A DNA stretch of 50,665 bases from DASYUM01 sp036001225 (GTDB taxonomy: Bacteria; Methylomirabilota; Methylomirabilia; Rokubacteriales; DASRDR01): contig DASYUM010000027.1 of assembly GCA_036001225.1 (NCBI GenBank), forward strand, positions 1 through 50,665, in the 5' to 3' direction. Positions 11,600 through 22,030 of the stretch are shown here, piece by piece. Made by a program: the position numbers and the translations under genes. The first letter of the stretch is position 1. Each line of letters opens with the position of its first letter. Below the pieces are notes generated by a model. That model was not told the origin of the DNA. It was given only the letters and a program-made list of their open reading frames with translations, and made no database searches.

Positions 11600-12570
11600 A
11601 TGGGCTTCCGGCTCCGCCTGCTCCTCGCGGTTCTGGTCCTGGCGGCCGCGCCGGCGGCAGCCGAGTCGCTGGTGACGGCCGTCGATGCGGTCGGCCTGAC
11701 CGTCGCCGACGCGGAGCGCTCCATCGCGTTCTATGCCGGCGTCCTCGGCTTCCAGACGGTGGCGGACGTGGAGGTGGCCGGCTCGCCGTACGAGGCGCTG
11801 CAGGGGGTGTTCGGGCTCCGGATGCGGGTCGTGCGGATGCGGCTCGGTGACGAGGCGATCGAGCTGACCGAGTACCTGGCGCCCCGGGGGCGCCCGATCC
11901 CGGCCGACTCGCGCTCGAACGACCGCTGGTTCCAGCACGTCGCCATCATCGTGTCCGATATGGACCGGGCCTACGCCCACCTCCGCCGCCACCGGGTCGA
12001 GCACGCCTCGCCCGGGCCCCAGCGGCTGCCCGACTGGAACCCGACCGCGGGCGGGATCCGGGCCTTCTACTTCAAGGACCCCGACGGCCACCCGCTGGAG
12101 ATCCTCCAGTTCCCACCCGACAAGGGCGACCCGAAGTGGCGCCGGCCGACCGACCGCCTGTTCCTCGGCATCGACCACACCGCCCTCGTCGTCGGCGACA
12201 CCGAGGCCAGCCTCCGCTTCTATCGCGACCGCCTCGGGCTCCGGGTGGCCGGCGAGAGCGAGAACCACGGGTCCGAGCAGGAGCACCTGAACAACGTGTT
12301 CGGGGCGCGCCTCCGGATCACCACGCTGCGGGCGGCCGCCGGCCCCGGGATCGAGCTGCTCGAGTACCTGACGCCGCGCGACGGGCGGCCGATCCCGCTC
12401 GATCAGCGGCCGAACGACCTCGCGCACTGGCAGACGCGGGTCACGACGCGATCCGGCGGGCTCGGGACCGGCGGCGTCGTGACGCTGCCCGATGACGGCC
12501 TCGGCGTGCGGGCCGGGACGCTGGTTCGCGATCCCGACGGCCACGTGCTGCTCCTGGCCGAGGGGCGCCG

Positions 12571-12574
<4 letters not shown>
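11600..12574 (+). CDS. exported two-domain VOC (glyoxalase/bleomycin-resistance fold) protein
   Basis: The 324-aa protein begins with a Sec signal peptide (RLRLLLAVLVLAAAPAAAES, cleavage near residue 22). Two VOC modules follow, at about 25-175 (VDAVGLTVADAERSIAFYAG ... DPDGHPLEILQFP) and 188-322 (IDHTALVVGDTEASLRFYRD ... DPDGHVLLLAEG). Both carry His and Glu positions used for divalent-metal binding in this fold. Exported tandem VOC proteins are uncommon and the substrate is unknown. The stop codon overlaps the GTG of the debranching enzyme, so the two are translationally coupled. Confidence 0.8.
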
Positions 12575-14587
<2,013 letters not shown>

Positions 14588-14595
<8 letters not shown>

Positions 14596-15940
14596 CACGC
14601 TGACGGCGACGGGTCGTGAGATTCGCCCGGCCGTCGGGCGGCTCCTGGCTCGACCCTCGACCTCGCTGGCGCCCCGGATCGTCGTGGCCGGCGGCGGGTT
14701 CGCGGGGGTGACCGCGGCGATCGAGCTGGCCCGACGCTGCGCGGGCGTCCTGCCGGTCCAGATCACGCTCCTCTCCGACCGGAACTTCTTTCTCTTCACG
14801 CCGATGCTGGCCGAGGCCGCCACCGGCGCCGTCGAGGGCCGACACATCGCGTACCCGATCCGGCCGCTCTGCGGAGCGTGGGGGATCGAGTTCGGCGAGG
14901 TCACGGTGGAGGCGATCGACCTCGACCGGCGCCGGCTCACGGTCCGGCGCCGCCGGTCCCCGGTGCGCCAGCACCTCCACTACGATCGCCTCGTGCTGGC
15001 GCTTGGCGCCACGCCCAACGTCGCCGCCGCCCCCGGCGCCGCCGAGCACGCGCTCGCCTTTAAGGCGGCCGGCGACGCCGTGCGGATCCGCAACCGCGTC
15101 ATCGACCTGTTCGAGGCGGCCGCCCTGACGGACGACCCCTGGAGCCGCGGGCGGCTCCTGACCTTCGTCGTCGTCGGCGCCGGTCACGCCGGCACCGAGC
15201 TGATGGCGGCGCTCGAGGAGCTGACGCGCGGCATCCTGCTCCGGCACTACCCGACCATTCCGTCCGACGTGATCCGGCTGGTTCTCGTCGGCAGCGCCGT
15301 CCTCCCCCAGACCGCGACCAACCTCGCCGCCTACGCGAAGGAGCAGCTCGCGCGGCGGGGGATCGAGCTGGAATCCGGGCGGGCGGCGGCGGTGTCGGCG
15401 GAGGGGCTCCGGCTCGCGGACGGCCGGCTGATCCCGAGCGCGTGCGTGATCTGGACCGCCGGCAACCGGGTGAGCCCGCTGATCGGCGACCTCGCCCTGT
15501 CGAAGGCGCGGGACGGGCGGCTCCTCGTCAACGAGTTCTTCGAGGTCGCCGCCGCTCCCGGCGTCTACGCGCTGGGCGATAACGCCGCCCAGACCGACCC
15601 CCACACCGGGGCGCCATACGTCGCCACCGCCCAGGTCGCCATCCGCCAGGCCCGGACCCTGGCCGCCCAGCTCGAGGCCGCGCTGACCGGCCGCCCCCGG
15701 CGCCCCTTCCGCTTCCGGGTCCTCGGGGAGATGGTGCCCCTCAGCCGGCGGACCGCGGTCGCCGACCTCATGGGGATGAAGCTGGTCGGCTTCCCGGCCT
15801 GGTTCGTCTGGAAGACCGTCTACATGCTCAAGCTGCCCGCGCTCGCCTCCCGTGTCCGCGTGGTCCTCGACTGGACCGTCGAGCTGTTCTTCGAGCGCGA
15901 CGTGTCCGAGCTGACCGTGGATGAGGGCCCGCGAGGGTGA
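14588..15940 (+). CDS. ndh: type II NADH dehydrogenase-like flavoprotein, copy 2
   Basis: This 450-aa paralogue of the enzyme at 6529 carries an N-terminal extension of about 30 residues before IVVAGGGFAGVTAAIELARR. It keeps RNFFLFTPMLAEAATGAVEG, the second nucleotide fold (FVVVGAGHAGTELMAALEE), YALGDNAAQTDP and the C-terminal membrane helix. The ATG overlaps the end of the debranching gene. Two NDH-2 enzymes in one 9-kb block suggest a heavy NADH-to-quinone flux from sugar oxidation, or different electron acceptors. The two differ enough that one may use another reduced cofactor. Confidence 0.85.
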
Positions 15941-15941
15941 G

Positions 15942-17408
15942 ATGACCCAGCACGCAACGGGCCTCGGGCGGGGGCGCATTCCGATCTGGCGGCGGCTGTC
16001 GTGGCGGCTCGGCGCGAGCTTCCTCGGGCTGGCCGCGGTCGCGATCCTGGTGAGCGGCTTCCTCCAGTACCGGGCGCAGGATCGCTGGCTCCGCCAGTCG
16101 CTGGGCGGCCTCTTGCTCAACATCGCGCGGACCGGGGCCCTGCTGCTCGACGGGGACCTGCACGAGGCGGTCGTGCGGACCGGGCGGACCGACACCGCGG
16201 AGTACGCGGCGCTTCGGGCCCAGCTCACCCGCATCCAGCAGGTCAATGGGCTGGCCGATCCCGTGTACACGCTGACCGGCCTCGTCGGGGACACGGCGAC
16301 GTTCGCCGTGATCAGCCAGGTGGACGTGCCCGTCGGCGCCCCGTACGCGCTGGCGCCGGCCATCCGGCCCGCCGTCGCCCGCGCCCTCGTCGAGGGCGCC
16401 GCCGCCTACACCGACGTCTACACCAACGAGCACGGGACCTGGATCACCGCCTTCGCACCGGTGCGGGACGCCGCCGGGCGCCCCGTCGCCGTCCTGGACG
16501 TGGACTTCCGGGCCGACGTCTACCTGGTCGAGCTGGCCGCCGTCCGCCGGCGCCTGTACCTCCACTCGCTGGCCGGGGCCCTGCTCGCGCTGCTGGCGGG
16601 CGTCGTCTGGGCCCGACGGATCACCCGGCCGGTGTGGCAGCTCGCGGCGCTCGCCCGGGCGGTCGTCGAGGGCGACCTGACCGCGCGGGCGCCCGTGCGG
16701 GCGCGCGACGAGATCGGGATGCTGGGCAACGTCTTCCACCTCATGGTGGAGCGGCTCCACGTCTCGCACCGGAGCCTGGTCGACGTGCTGGTCCGGGCCC
16801 TCGAGGCGCGCGGGGACGAGGCGGGCGCGCTCCGGCGCCTGGCCCGGACCGCGCTCGCCGTCGGCGAGGGCCTGCCGCTCTCGGCAGCCCAGCGGGAGGC
16901 GCTCGAGCTGGGCGCGCTGCTCCACGACATCGGGGAGATCCGGACGCCGGAGGCGATCCTGCGCAAACCCGGTCCCCTGACGCCCGAGGAGCGCCGGCTG
17001 GTAGAGGAGCACCCGGCCCGGGGCGTGGACCTGCTGGAAACGGTGCCGCTGCTGACCCCCGCGCTCGACGTGGTCGGGGCCCACCACGAGCGCTATGATG
17101 GCGCCGGATACCCGCACGGCCTGCGGGCCGAGGAGATCCCGGTGACCGCCCGTATCTTCGCGGTGGTGGACGTGCTCGACGCCATGACCCACGACCGGCC
17201 CTATCGGCCCGCCCATCCGCTGCCCGACGCGCTCGCGTCCCTGGCGGGAGAGGCGGGGAAACACTTCGACCCGCGGGTCGTGGAGACCGCCCTCGCGCTG
17301 CCGCTGGCGCGCTGGGCGGAGCTCCTCGGATGCCCGGAGGCGGACGCCGGCAAGGCGCCGCCGCCCGGGGCGACTACCCGCGCAGGGAGCCACGACGATG
17401 AACGGTGA
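15942..17408 (+). CDS. membrane sensor HD-GYP protein with HAMP linker
   Basis: The 488-aa protein has a transmembrane helix (about 20-40), a periplasmic sensing domain (about 45-200), a second helix (YLHSLAGALLALLAGVVWA), a HAMP linker (RRITRPVWQLAALARAVVEG) and a C-terminal HD-GYP phosphodiesterase domain. The HD motif is in LLHDIGEIRTPEAI and the GYP region reads HHERYDGAGYPHG. Such enzymes hydrolyse cyclic di-GMP. The start is ATG 15942, just after GAGGGTGAG; an in-frame ATG 21 nt earlier overlaps the previous gene. The tail overlaps the DoxX start by 11 nt. The sensed ligand is unknown. Confidence 0.88.
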   Translation: MTQHATGLGRGRIPIWRRLSWRLGASFLGLAAVAILVSGFLQYRAQDRWLRQSLGGLLLNIARTGALLLDGDLHEAVVRTGRTDTAEYAALRAQLTRIQQVNGLADPVYTLTGLVGDTATFAVISQVDVPVGAPYALAPAIRPAVARALVEGAAAYTDVYTNEHGTWITAFAPVRDAAGRPVAVLDVDFRADVYLVELAAVRRRLYLHSLAGALLALLAGVVWARRITRPVWQLAALARAVVEGDLTARAPVRARDEIGMLGNVFHLMVERLHVSHRSLVDVLVRALEARGDEAGALRRLARTALAVGEGLPLSAAQREALELGALLHDIGEIRTPEAILRKPGPLTPEERRLVEEHPARGVDLLETVPLLTPALDVVGAHHERYDGAGYPHGLRAEEIPVTARIFAVVDVLDAMTHDRPYRPAHPLPDALASLAGEAGKHFDPRVVETALALPLARWAELLGCPEADAGKAPPPGATTRAGSHDDER

Positions 17409-17916
17409 CCCGCTCGGTTTGAAAACGCTCGTCCCCGGCTGGCCGCTCGCCCTCTTCCGGATCGCCTTCGGCCTGCTCTACCTCGACATGGCCTTCCAGA
17501 AGGCGCCGTGGAAGGACTACGGCTGGCTACGGAGCTGGATCGAGAAGGAGATCGCGAACCCGACCTTTCCCGCCATGGCCGGGTTCCTGCGCGACGTGGT
17601 GCTGGCGAACTTCGCGTTCTTCGGGATGCTGAGCTTCGTGACCGAACTCGGCCTCGGCATCGCCCTGCTCCTCGGGCTGTTCACGCGCCTGGCCGGGCTG
17701 GGCGGCTTCCTCTGGCAGGTGAACATCGCGGCCCAGGCCTTCAACGTCCCCGGCGAGTGGGGCTGGATCTGGGTCCTGCTGGCCCTCCCCCAGTTCTGCT
17801 TCGCCTTCTGCGACGCCGGGCGGGTCCTGGGGATGGACCGCTGGCTGGAGCCCGCCCTGCGCGAGCGCGCGGCCGCCGGCGCCGGCTGGGCCGGCCTGCT
17901 CCACCATGCGGTCTGA
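17398..17916 (+). CDS. DoxX/TQO small-subunit-like membrane protein
   Basis: The 172-aa protein has four hydrophobic segments (PLALFRIAFGLLYLDMAFQK; VLANFAFFGMLSFVTELGLG; LLGLFTRLAGLGGFLWQVN; WGWIWVLLALPQFCFAFCDA). It matches the DoxX fold found in thiosulfate:quinone oxidoreductase small subunits and many redox-linked membrane complexes. It precedes a thioredoxin-like selenoprotein by about 90 nt. That pairing suggests a thiol/quinone redox partnership, but this is inference. Confidence 0.82.
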   Translation: MNGDPLGLKTLVPGWPLALFRIAFGLLYLDMAFQKAPWKDYGWLRSWIEKEIANPTFPAMAGFLRDVVLANFAFFGMLSFVTELGLGIALLLGLFTRLAGLGGFLWQVNIAAQAFNVPGEWGWIWVLLALPQFCFAFCDAGRVLGMDRWLEPALRERAAAGAGWAGLLHHAV

Positions 17917-18005
17917 GGGGGTCCTTCCCGACGGAATGTTGACATCGCCGTGACAATCCGCGGTCGCCTCCCGCGCACAATGTCAGGTGCGAGGACGGGG
18001 TGGCC

Positions 18006-18563
18006 ATGAGGATCACGACGACGCGAGGGCTCGGACTGGCGGCGGGACTGCTGGTGGGACTGGTCCTGCTGGGCTGGTCTCCCGGCGGGCGGCCGGCGGC
18101 CCCGGTCGATCGACCGGCCCCCGAGATCACCGGCGGGCCCTGGATCAACAGTGCGCCGCTCTCCCTGGCCGTGCTCGCCGGCCGCGTCGTGCTCGTGGAG
18201 TTCTGGACCTACGGATGAATCAACTGCCAGCACGTGATCCCGCAGTTGCGGGACTGGCAGGCGCGATACGAGGCGGCGGGCCTGAGCATCGTGGGTGTCC
18301 ACACGCCGGAGTTCCTCTGGGAGCGCGCCTACGACCGCGTCGCCGCCGCGACCCGGCGCCTCCAGATCGGGTATGCGGTCGTGCAGGACAACGACGCCGC
18401 CATCTGGGCGCGCTACCGCGTCCGGGCGTGGCCCACGACCGTCCTGGTGGACCGCCGCCGCATCGTCCGCCACACCCACATCGGTGAGGGCGCCTACGCG
18501 GAGACCGAGCAGGTGATCCGGACGCTGCTGGCCGAGCCCGCCCCCGCGCCCCCGTCCCGGTGA
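18006..18563 (+). CDS. thioredoxin-like selenoprotein (TlpA-type, U-I-N-C active site)
   Basis: Read through the TGA at 18216-18218 as selenocysteine, this gives a 185-aa exported thioredoxin-fold protein. It has an N-terminal membrane/signal segment (GLGLAAGLLVGLVLLGW), then VVLVEFWTYG-U71-INC74-QHVIPQL in place of the usual C-x-x-C, and WPTTVLVD with the cis-proline. The usual sequence of this family is FWTYxCINC, so the TGA falls exactly on the first redox cysteine. Both parts lie in one frame with no shift. A bacterial SECIS hairpin follows at 18224-18260. The stop codon overlaps the GTG of the histidine kinase. It probably acts as a periplasmic thiol oxidoreductase, with the kinase as a possible sensing partner. 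Confidence 0.9.
18224..18260 (+). promoter_or_regulatory. bacterial SECIS element of the thioredoxin-like selenoprotein
   Basis: The lower stem pairs CTGCCAG (18224-18230) with CTGGCAG (18254-18260). The upper stem pairs TCCCGCA (18238-18244) with TGCGGGA (18247-18253). The apical GT lies 27-28 nt after the UGA, within the 16-37 nt window known for SelB-recognised hairpins, and G is first in the loop. The 5' side has a 7-nt bulge (CACGTGA). Confidence 0.85.
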
Positions 18564-20068
18564 AGCTGTTCCTGACCTCGGCCCTCCTGGCGATCCTCGT
18601 GGCGGCCGCCATCCTGGCGGTGCTGAGCTACCTCTCCCTCCGCCAGTGGGAGACGTCGGCGGCGCTGCTGTTCCGCGAGCAGGCCCGTGACATGGCGAGC
18701 ATGGCGGCCGAGAAGGTCGAGATGGTGCTGGCCCACGCCGAGGAGGAAATCCTGGCCCGGCTCCGGGCCATCGTCGCCGCCCCCGACTTCACCCCGGCCG
18801 CGCTCGCCCGCCTCCGCGCGGAGGTGCCGCTCGTCCAGCGCCTCTACCTCTTCGACCGGACCGGCCGGCTCCTCTTCCCGGCCGTCCGGGAAGCCGACGA
18901 TGCCGGACTCTTCGAGGGACTCCTCGGCGAGATCTCCCAGGGGTTCTGGGAGCGGGGCGGCCGGCGTCACTTCGTCGCCGACGACCAGGTCGTCCTGGCC
19001 GCCGTCGTCCGCACCGCCGCCGGCGCGCCGGTGCTGGCCGCGGTCGGCCGGAACCTCGACGTCCTGCGTCGGGAAATCCTGGAGCCCGCCCTCGGGGCCC
19101 AGGAGCGGTCGTCGGCGATCCTGGCCGTCCTTGACCACCATGGGCGGCCGGTCTACAGTCGAGAGCCCTTGGGCTCGGCGAACCAGGTCGTGGTGGTGAG
19201 CGTGGGCGAGGTGCTCCCGCAGTGGCAGGTCGCCCTCTACCAGCCGCCCGACCTGTCACCGCGGGCGGCGGTGCGGCGGCAGATCACGATCTTCACCGGG
19301 GCCTTCTGCCTCCTCCTCCTGGTCATCGTGGCCGGCCTGGTCGCCACCTATCGCCTGGTCCGGCGGGAGACGGAGATGGCCCGCCTCAAGGCCGACTTCG
19401 TCGCCAACGTCTCTCACGACCTGAAGACGCCGCTGTCGCTCATCCGGATGTTCGGCGAGACGCTCGAGATGGGCCGTCTGGGCGACGAGGCCAAGCGCCA
19501 GGAGTACTATCGCGTGATCACCCGCGAGGCCGAGCGTCTCTCCCGCCTGATCGACAACGTGCTGGACTTTTCCCGGATCGAGGGGGGCCGGCGCCGCTAC
19601 GACATCGCGCCGACCGCGGTCGAGCCGCTGGTCCGGGAGACGCTGGAGGCCTTCGACTACCCGCTCAGCCGCCAGGGCTTCACGATCGAGGTGACGGTGG
19701 CGCCGGGCCTGCCCGAGGTGCCGATGGACGCCGACGCGGTCGGTCAGGCCCTGGGGAACCTGGTGGACAACGCGATCAAGTACTCGGGCGCGCGCAAGGC
19801 GCTCCGGCTCGATGCCCGCCTGGCCGACGGTCACCTCGCCCTCTCGGTCGCCGACGAGGGGATCGGCATCCCCCGCGAAGAGCAGGCGCGGATCTTCGAG
19901 AAGTTCTACCGGGCCGGCCGCAGCGAGACGCAGGGGCGGCGGGGGAGCGGGGTCGGTCTCGCGCTGGTCCGCCACGTCGCCGAGGCGCACGGCGGCCGGG
20001 TCACCGTGGACAGCCGGCCGGGCGCCGGCAGCCGCTTCACGCTCTGGCTGCCGCTCAAGCGCGGGTGA
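18560..20068 (+). CDS. membrane sensor histidine kinase
   Basis: The 502-aa kinase has an N-terminal transmembrane helix, a roughly 220-residue extracytoplasmic sensor region and a second helix (TGAFCLLLLVIVAGLVATYR). The kinase core follows: H-box FVANVSHDLKTPLSLIRMFG, N-box GNLVDNAIKYS, G1 VADEGIGIP and G2 GSGVGLALV. GTG 18560 overlaps the selenoprotein stop codon (GTGA). The response regulator begins 7 nt after its end, so the two form a two-component pair. Coupling to the selenoprotein gene suggests an envelope redox signal, but that is inference. Confidence 0.92.
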   Translation: MKLFLTSALLAILVAAAILAVLSYLSLRQWETSAALLFREQARDMASMAAEKVEMVLAHAEEEILARLRAIVAAPDFTPAALARLRAEVPLVQRLYLFDRTGRLLFPAVREADDAGLFEGLLGEISQGFWERGGRRHFVADDQVVLAAVVRTAAGAPVLAAVGRNLDVLRREILEPALGAQERSSAILAVLDHHGRPVYSREPLGSANQVVVVSVGEVLPQWQVALYQPPDLSPRAAVRRQITIFTGAFCLLLLVIVAGLVATYRLVRRETEMARLKADFVANVSHDLKTPLSLIRMFGETLEMGRLGDEAKRQEYYRVITREAERLSRLIDNVLDFSRIEGGRRRYDIAPTAVEPLVRETLEAFDYPLSRQGFTIEVTVAPGLPEVPMDADAVGQALGNLVDNAIKYSGARKALRLDARLADGHLALSVADEGIGIPREEQARIFEKFYRAGRSETQGRRGSGVGLALVRHVAEAHGGRVTVDSRPGAGSRFTLWLPLKRG

Positions 20069-20075
20069 GGGCCGC

Positions 20076-20780
20076 GTGCCCCGCATCCTGATCGTGGACG
20101 ACGAGCCCGAGATGGTGCGAGGGCTCGAAGACAACCTCCGCTTCGAGGGCTACCAGACCGTCTCCGCCACCAACGGGGCCGATGGCCTGACGCTGGCGCT
20201 CCGGGAGGGGCCCGACCTGGTGATCCTCGACATCATGATGCCGCGGATGAGCGGCTGGGACGTCCTCCGCGGCCTCCGCCAGAAGCGGCTGGAGATCCCG
20301 GTCATCATGTTGACCGCCCGCGGGGAGGAGGTGGACCGGGTGCTCGGCCTCGAGCTGGGCGCCGACGACTACGTGACCAAGCCGTTCTCGCTGCGGGAGC
20401 TGCTGGCCCGGGTGCGGGCGGTGCTGCGCCGGCCCGGCCCCCGCCAGCGGCTGGCCGAGTTCGCCTTCGGCGACGTCCGCCTCCACTTCCGGGGTCGCCA
20501 GGTCTTCAAGGCCGGCCGGGAGCTGCGGCTCACCCGGAAGGAGCTGGACCTGCTCCACTACCTGGTCGAGCATCGCGGCGAGGTCATCACCCGCGACCGG
20601 CTCCTGGACGAGGTGTGGGGCTACGAGCGCTTCCCCACCACGCGGACGGTGGATACCCACGTCCTCCGCCTCCGCCAGAAGCTGGAGACCGATCCCGAGC
20701 ACCCCGCGCACATCCTGACCGTGCACGGGCAAGGCTACAAGTTCAGCGCCGCCGAGGCCCGGCCGGCCGCGCGACCGTAG
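20076..20780 (+). CDS. OmpR/PhoB-family response regulator
   Basis: The 234-aa protein has a receiver domain (RILIVDDEPEMV, phospho-acceptor Asp in LVILDIMMPRMSGWD, conserved Lys in DDYVTKPFSLREL). It is followed by a winged-helix DNA-binding domain (about 130-225; LTRKELDLLHYLVEHRGEVI and TVDTHVLRLRQKLE). GTG 20076 is the first start preceding the receiver fold. It is the cognate regulator of the kinase just upstream. Confidence 0.93.
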   Translation: MPRILIVDDEPEMVRGLEDNLRFEGYQTVSATNGADGLTLALREGPDLVILDIMMPRMSGWDVLRGLRQKRLEIPVIMLTARGEEVDRVLGLELGADDYVTKPFSLRELLARVRAVLRRPGPRQRLAEFAFGDVRLHFRGRQVFKAGRELRLTRKELDLLHYLVEHRGEVITRDRLLDEVWGYERFPTTRTVDTHVLRLRQKLETDPEHPAHILTVHGQGYKFSAAEARPAARP

Positions 20781-20850
20781 GCCGAGCCCGCCTCCCGGCC
20801 GGGATGAACGATCGGCCGGGTGGCGGGGTGAGAGAGGAGGGAGACCGAGG

Positions 20851-21843
20851 ATGGCGTTCTCCGTCGGCATCGGGCTGACGAACGAGTGTAACCTGCGCTG
20901 CGCGCACTGCTATCGGCCGGACGCGGTGATCGACCAGCTGACGCTCGCCGACGTGACGCGGGTGTGCGACAGCCTTCCCATTCGCTCGATGAACCTCGGG
21001 GTCGGCGAGAACGGCCTCCACCCGCAATACCGGGCCATCCTCGACAGCCTGTGGGCGCGCGGCATCAAGACCAGCGTCACCTCGAACGGGCTCAGCCTGG
21101 CCGTGCTGCCGGACGAGGCGGTCCGCCGCTTCCACTCGGTCGAGTTCTCGCTCGACTTCCCGACCGAGCGGGACCACGACGCGTTCCGGGCCCCCGGCAA
21201 CTGGCGCGCCGTCCGGGCCGGCATCGAGCGCTGCGCCGGCCTCGGCGTGCCGGCCGCGGTGACCGCGGTCATGATGCGGATCAACTACGATCGGCTGGGC
21301 GAGTTGGCGCGCGTCGCCGCCGCCTGGGGCGCGAAGCTGCGGGTCAACGTCTACCAGCCGTCGCGCAGCGATCGCTTCACCCTGAGCTACACCGAGTTCT
21401 GGGAGGGATTCCGGCGGCTCCTCGGCGCCGCCCGGCTGGTCGCCACCACCGAGCCGGTGCTGGCCGCGGTGCTCGGCCTCGCCGACTTCGCCGGTCCCGG
21501 CTGTGGCCGGACCACGGTGCGGGTCGCCCCCGACGGCCGGATCCTCCCCTGCACGTACTGGCCGCAGAGCCGCCTGACCCTGGCCGACCTGGAAGCGCTG
21601 GGGGAGGGGATCGCCGGCACGCCGGAGTTCCTCGAGGCTCGCCACGTCCCGGCCGGCTGCGCGGACTGTCCCTGTCGCGGCGGCTGCGCGGGCCGGCGCG
21701 CGGTGATGGGGAAGCTGGAGGAGCCCGACCCCTATTGCCCGTTCGCGCGCGGCGACCGCCTGCGGCTGGAGTGGGAGCTGGCGGCCGGCGCCGACCTGCC
21801 AAAGCTCGGCAGCGCCTGCACGACCGTGGTGTCGGCGCTCTGA
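20851..21843 (+). CDS. radical SAM/SPASM-domain protein with a repeated C-terminal tail
   Basis: The 330-aa enzyme binds a radical-SAM 4Fe-4S cluster through C-NLR-C-AH-C near residue 13. It has a SPASM-type cysteine set at the C-terminus (GCGRTT, ILPCTYWP, AGCADCPCRGGCAGR, DPYCPF) for auxiliary clusters. Relatives modify peptides (RiPP maturation) or proteins. An AGGAGGGAG box precedes the ATG. The last residues, LGSACTTVVSAL, are repeated exactly at the end of the 52-codon ORF that begins 15 nt later. The substrate is unknown, but a short downstream peptide is the usual place for one. Confidence 0.85.
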   Translation: MAFSVGIGLTNECNLRCAHCYRPDAVIDQLTLADVTRVCDSLPIRSMNLGVGENGLHPQYRAILDSLWARGIKTSVTSNGLSLAVLPDEAVRRFHSVEFSLDFPTERDHDAFRAPGNWRAVRAGIERCAGLGVPAAVTAVMMRINYDRLGELARVAAAWGAKLRVNVYQPSRSDRFTLSYTEFWEGFRRLLGAARLVATTEPVLAAVLGLADFAGPGCGRTTVRVAPDGRILPCTYWPQSRLTLADLEALGEGIAGTPEFLEARHVPAGCADCPCRGGCAGRRAVMGKLEEPDPYCPFARGDRLRLEWELAAGADLPKLGSACTTVVSAL

Positions 21844-22018
21844 GCAGGTGTAAGCACATGTCGCGACGTCTCGGGTGGTGCGCGCGCTCCTGGCCGAAGC
21901 GCTCCCAGCGGCGGCTTCGCCGCCGCAACCTCGGGGGGGAGGTCTCGGAGGGGGGCGTGGGCCCCCCTCCGAAGGTTCTCGGCAGCGCCTGCACGACGGT
22001 GGTCTCCGCGCTCTGAGC
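21805..22018 (+). repeat. composite double-hairpin element, copy 1, with 41-nt flanking direct repeats
   Basis: Direct repeats of 41 nt (21805-21845 and 21978-22018, 38 of 41 identical) flank the element. Hairpin A is GCGGCGGC-TTC-GCCGCCGC (21908-21926), preceded by CCGAAGCGCTCC. Hairpin B is TCGGAGGGGGGC-GTGG-GCCCCCCTCCGA (21945-21972), and hairpin B ends 5 nt before the second direct repeat. The same A-then-B order and orientation recur at 42171 and 47780. Confidence 0.7.
21858..22016 (+). CDS. short ORF (52 aa) ending in the radical SAM tail LGSACTTVVSAL
   Basis: From ATG 21858, with a weak AGGTG 7 nt upstream, the frame encodes a basic Arg/Trp-rich N-terminal part and then a Gly/Pro stretch. 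Its last 12 residues are identical to the last 12 of the radical SAM enzyme. The 12 tail codons differ from the enzyme's at three places, all synonymous third positions (ACC/ACG, GTG/GTC, TCG/TCC). The middle of the ORF coincides with the composite hairpin repeat, which argues that the N-terminal part may not be a real gene. It is either a peptide substrate whose tail is conserved, or a duplicated gene end produced with the repeat. Confidence 0.35.
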   Translation: MSRRLGWCARSWPKRSQRRLRRRNLGGEVSEGGVGPPPKVLGSACTTVVSAL

Positions 22019-22030
22019 GCCGGCGGCGGC

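Noticed and set aside
17939..17981. TTGACA at 17939-17944 before the thioredoxin-like selenoprotein gene
   Set aside because: No -10-like box occurs 16-18 nt downstream; the nearest (CACAAT, 17976) is 31 nt away. It may still be part of a promoter but I cannot support it.
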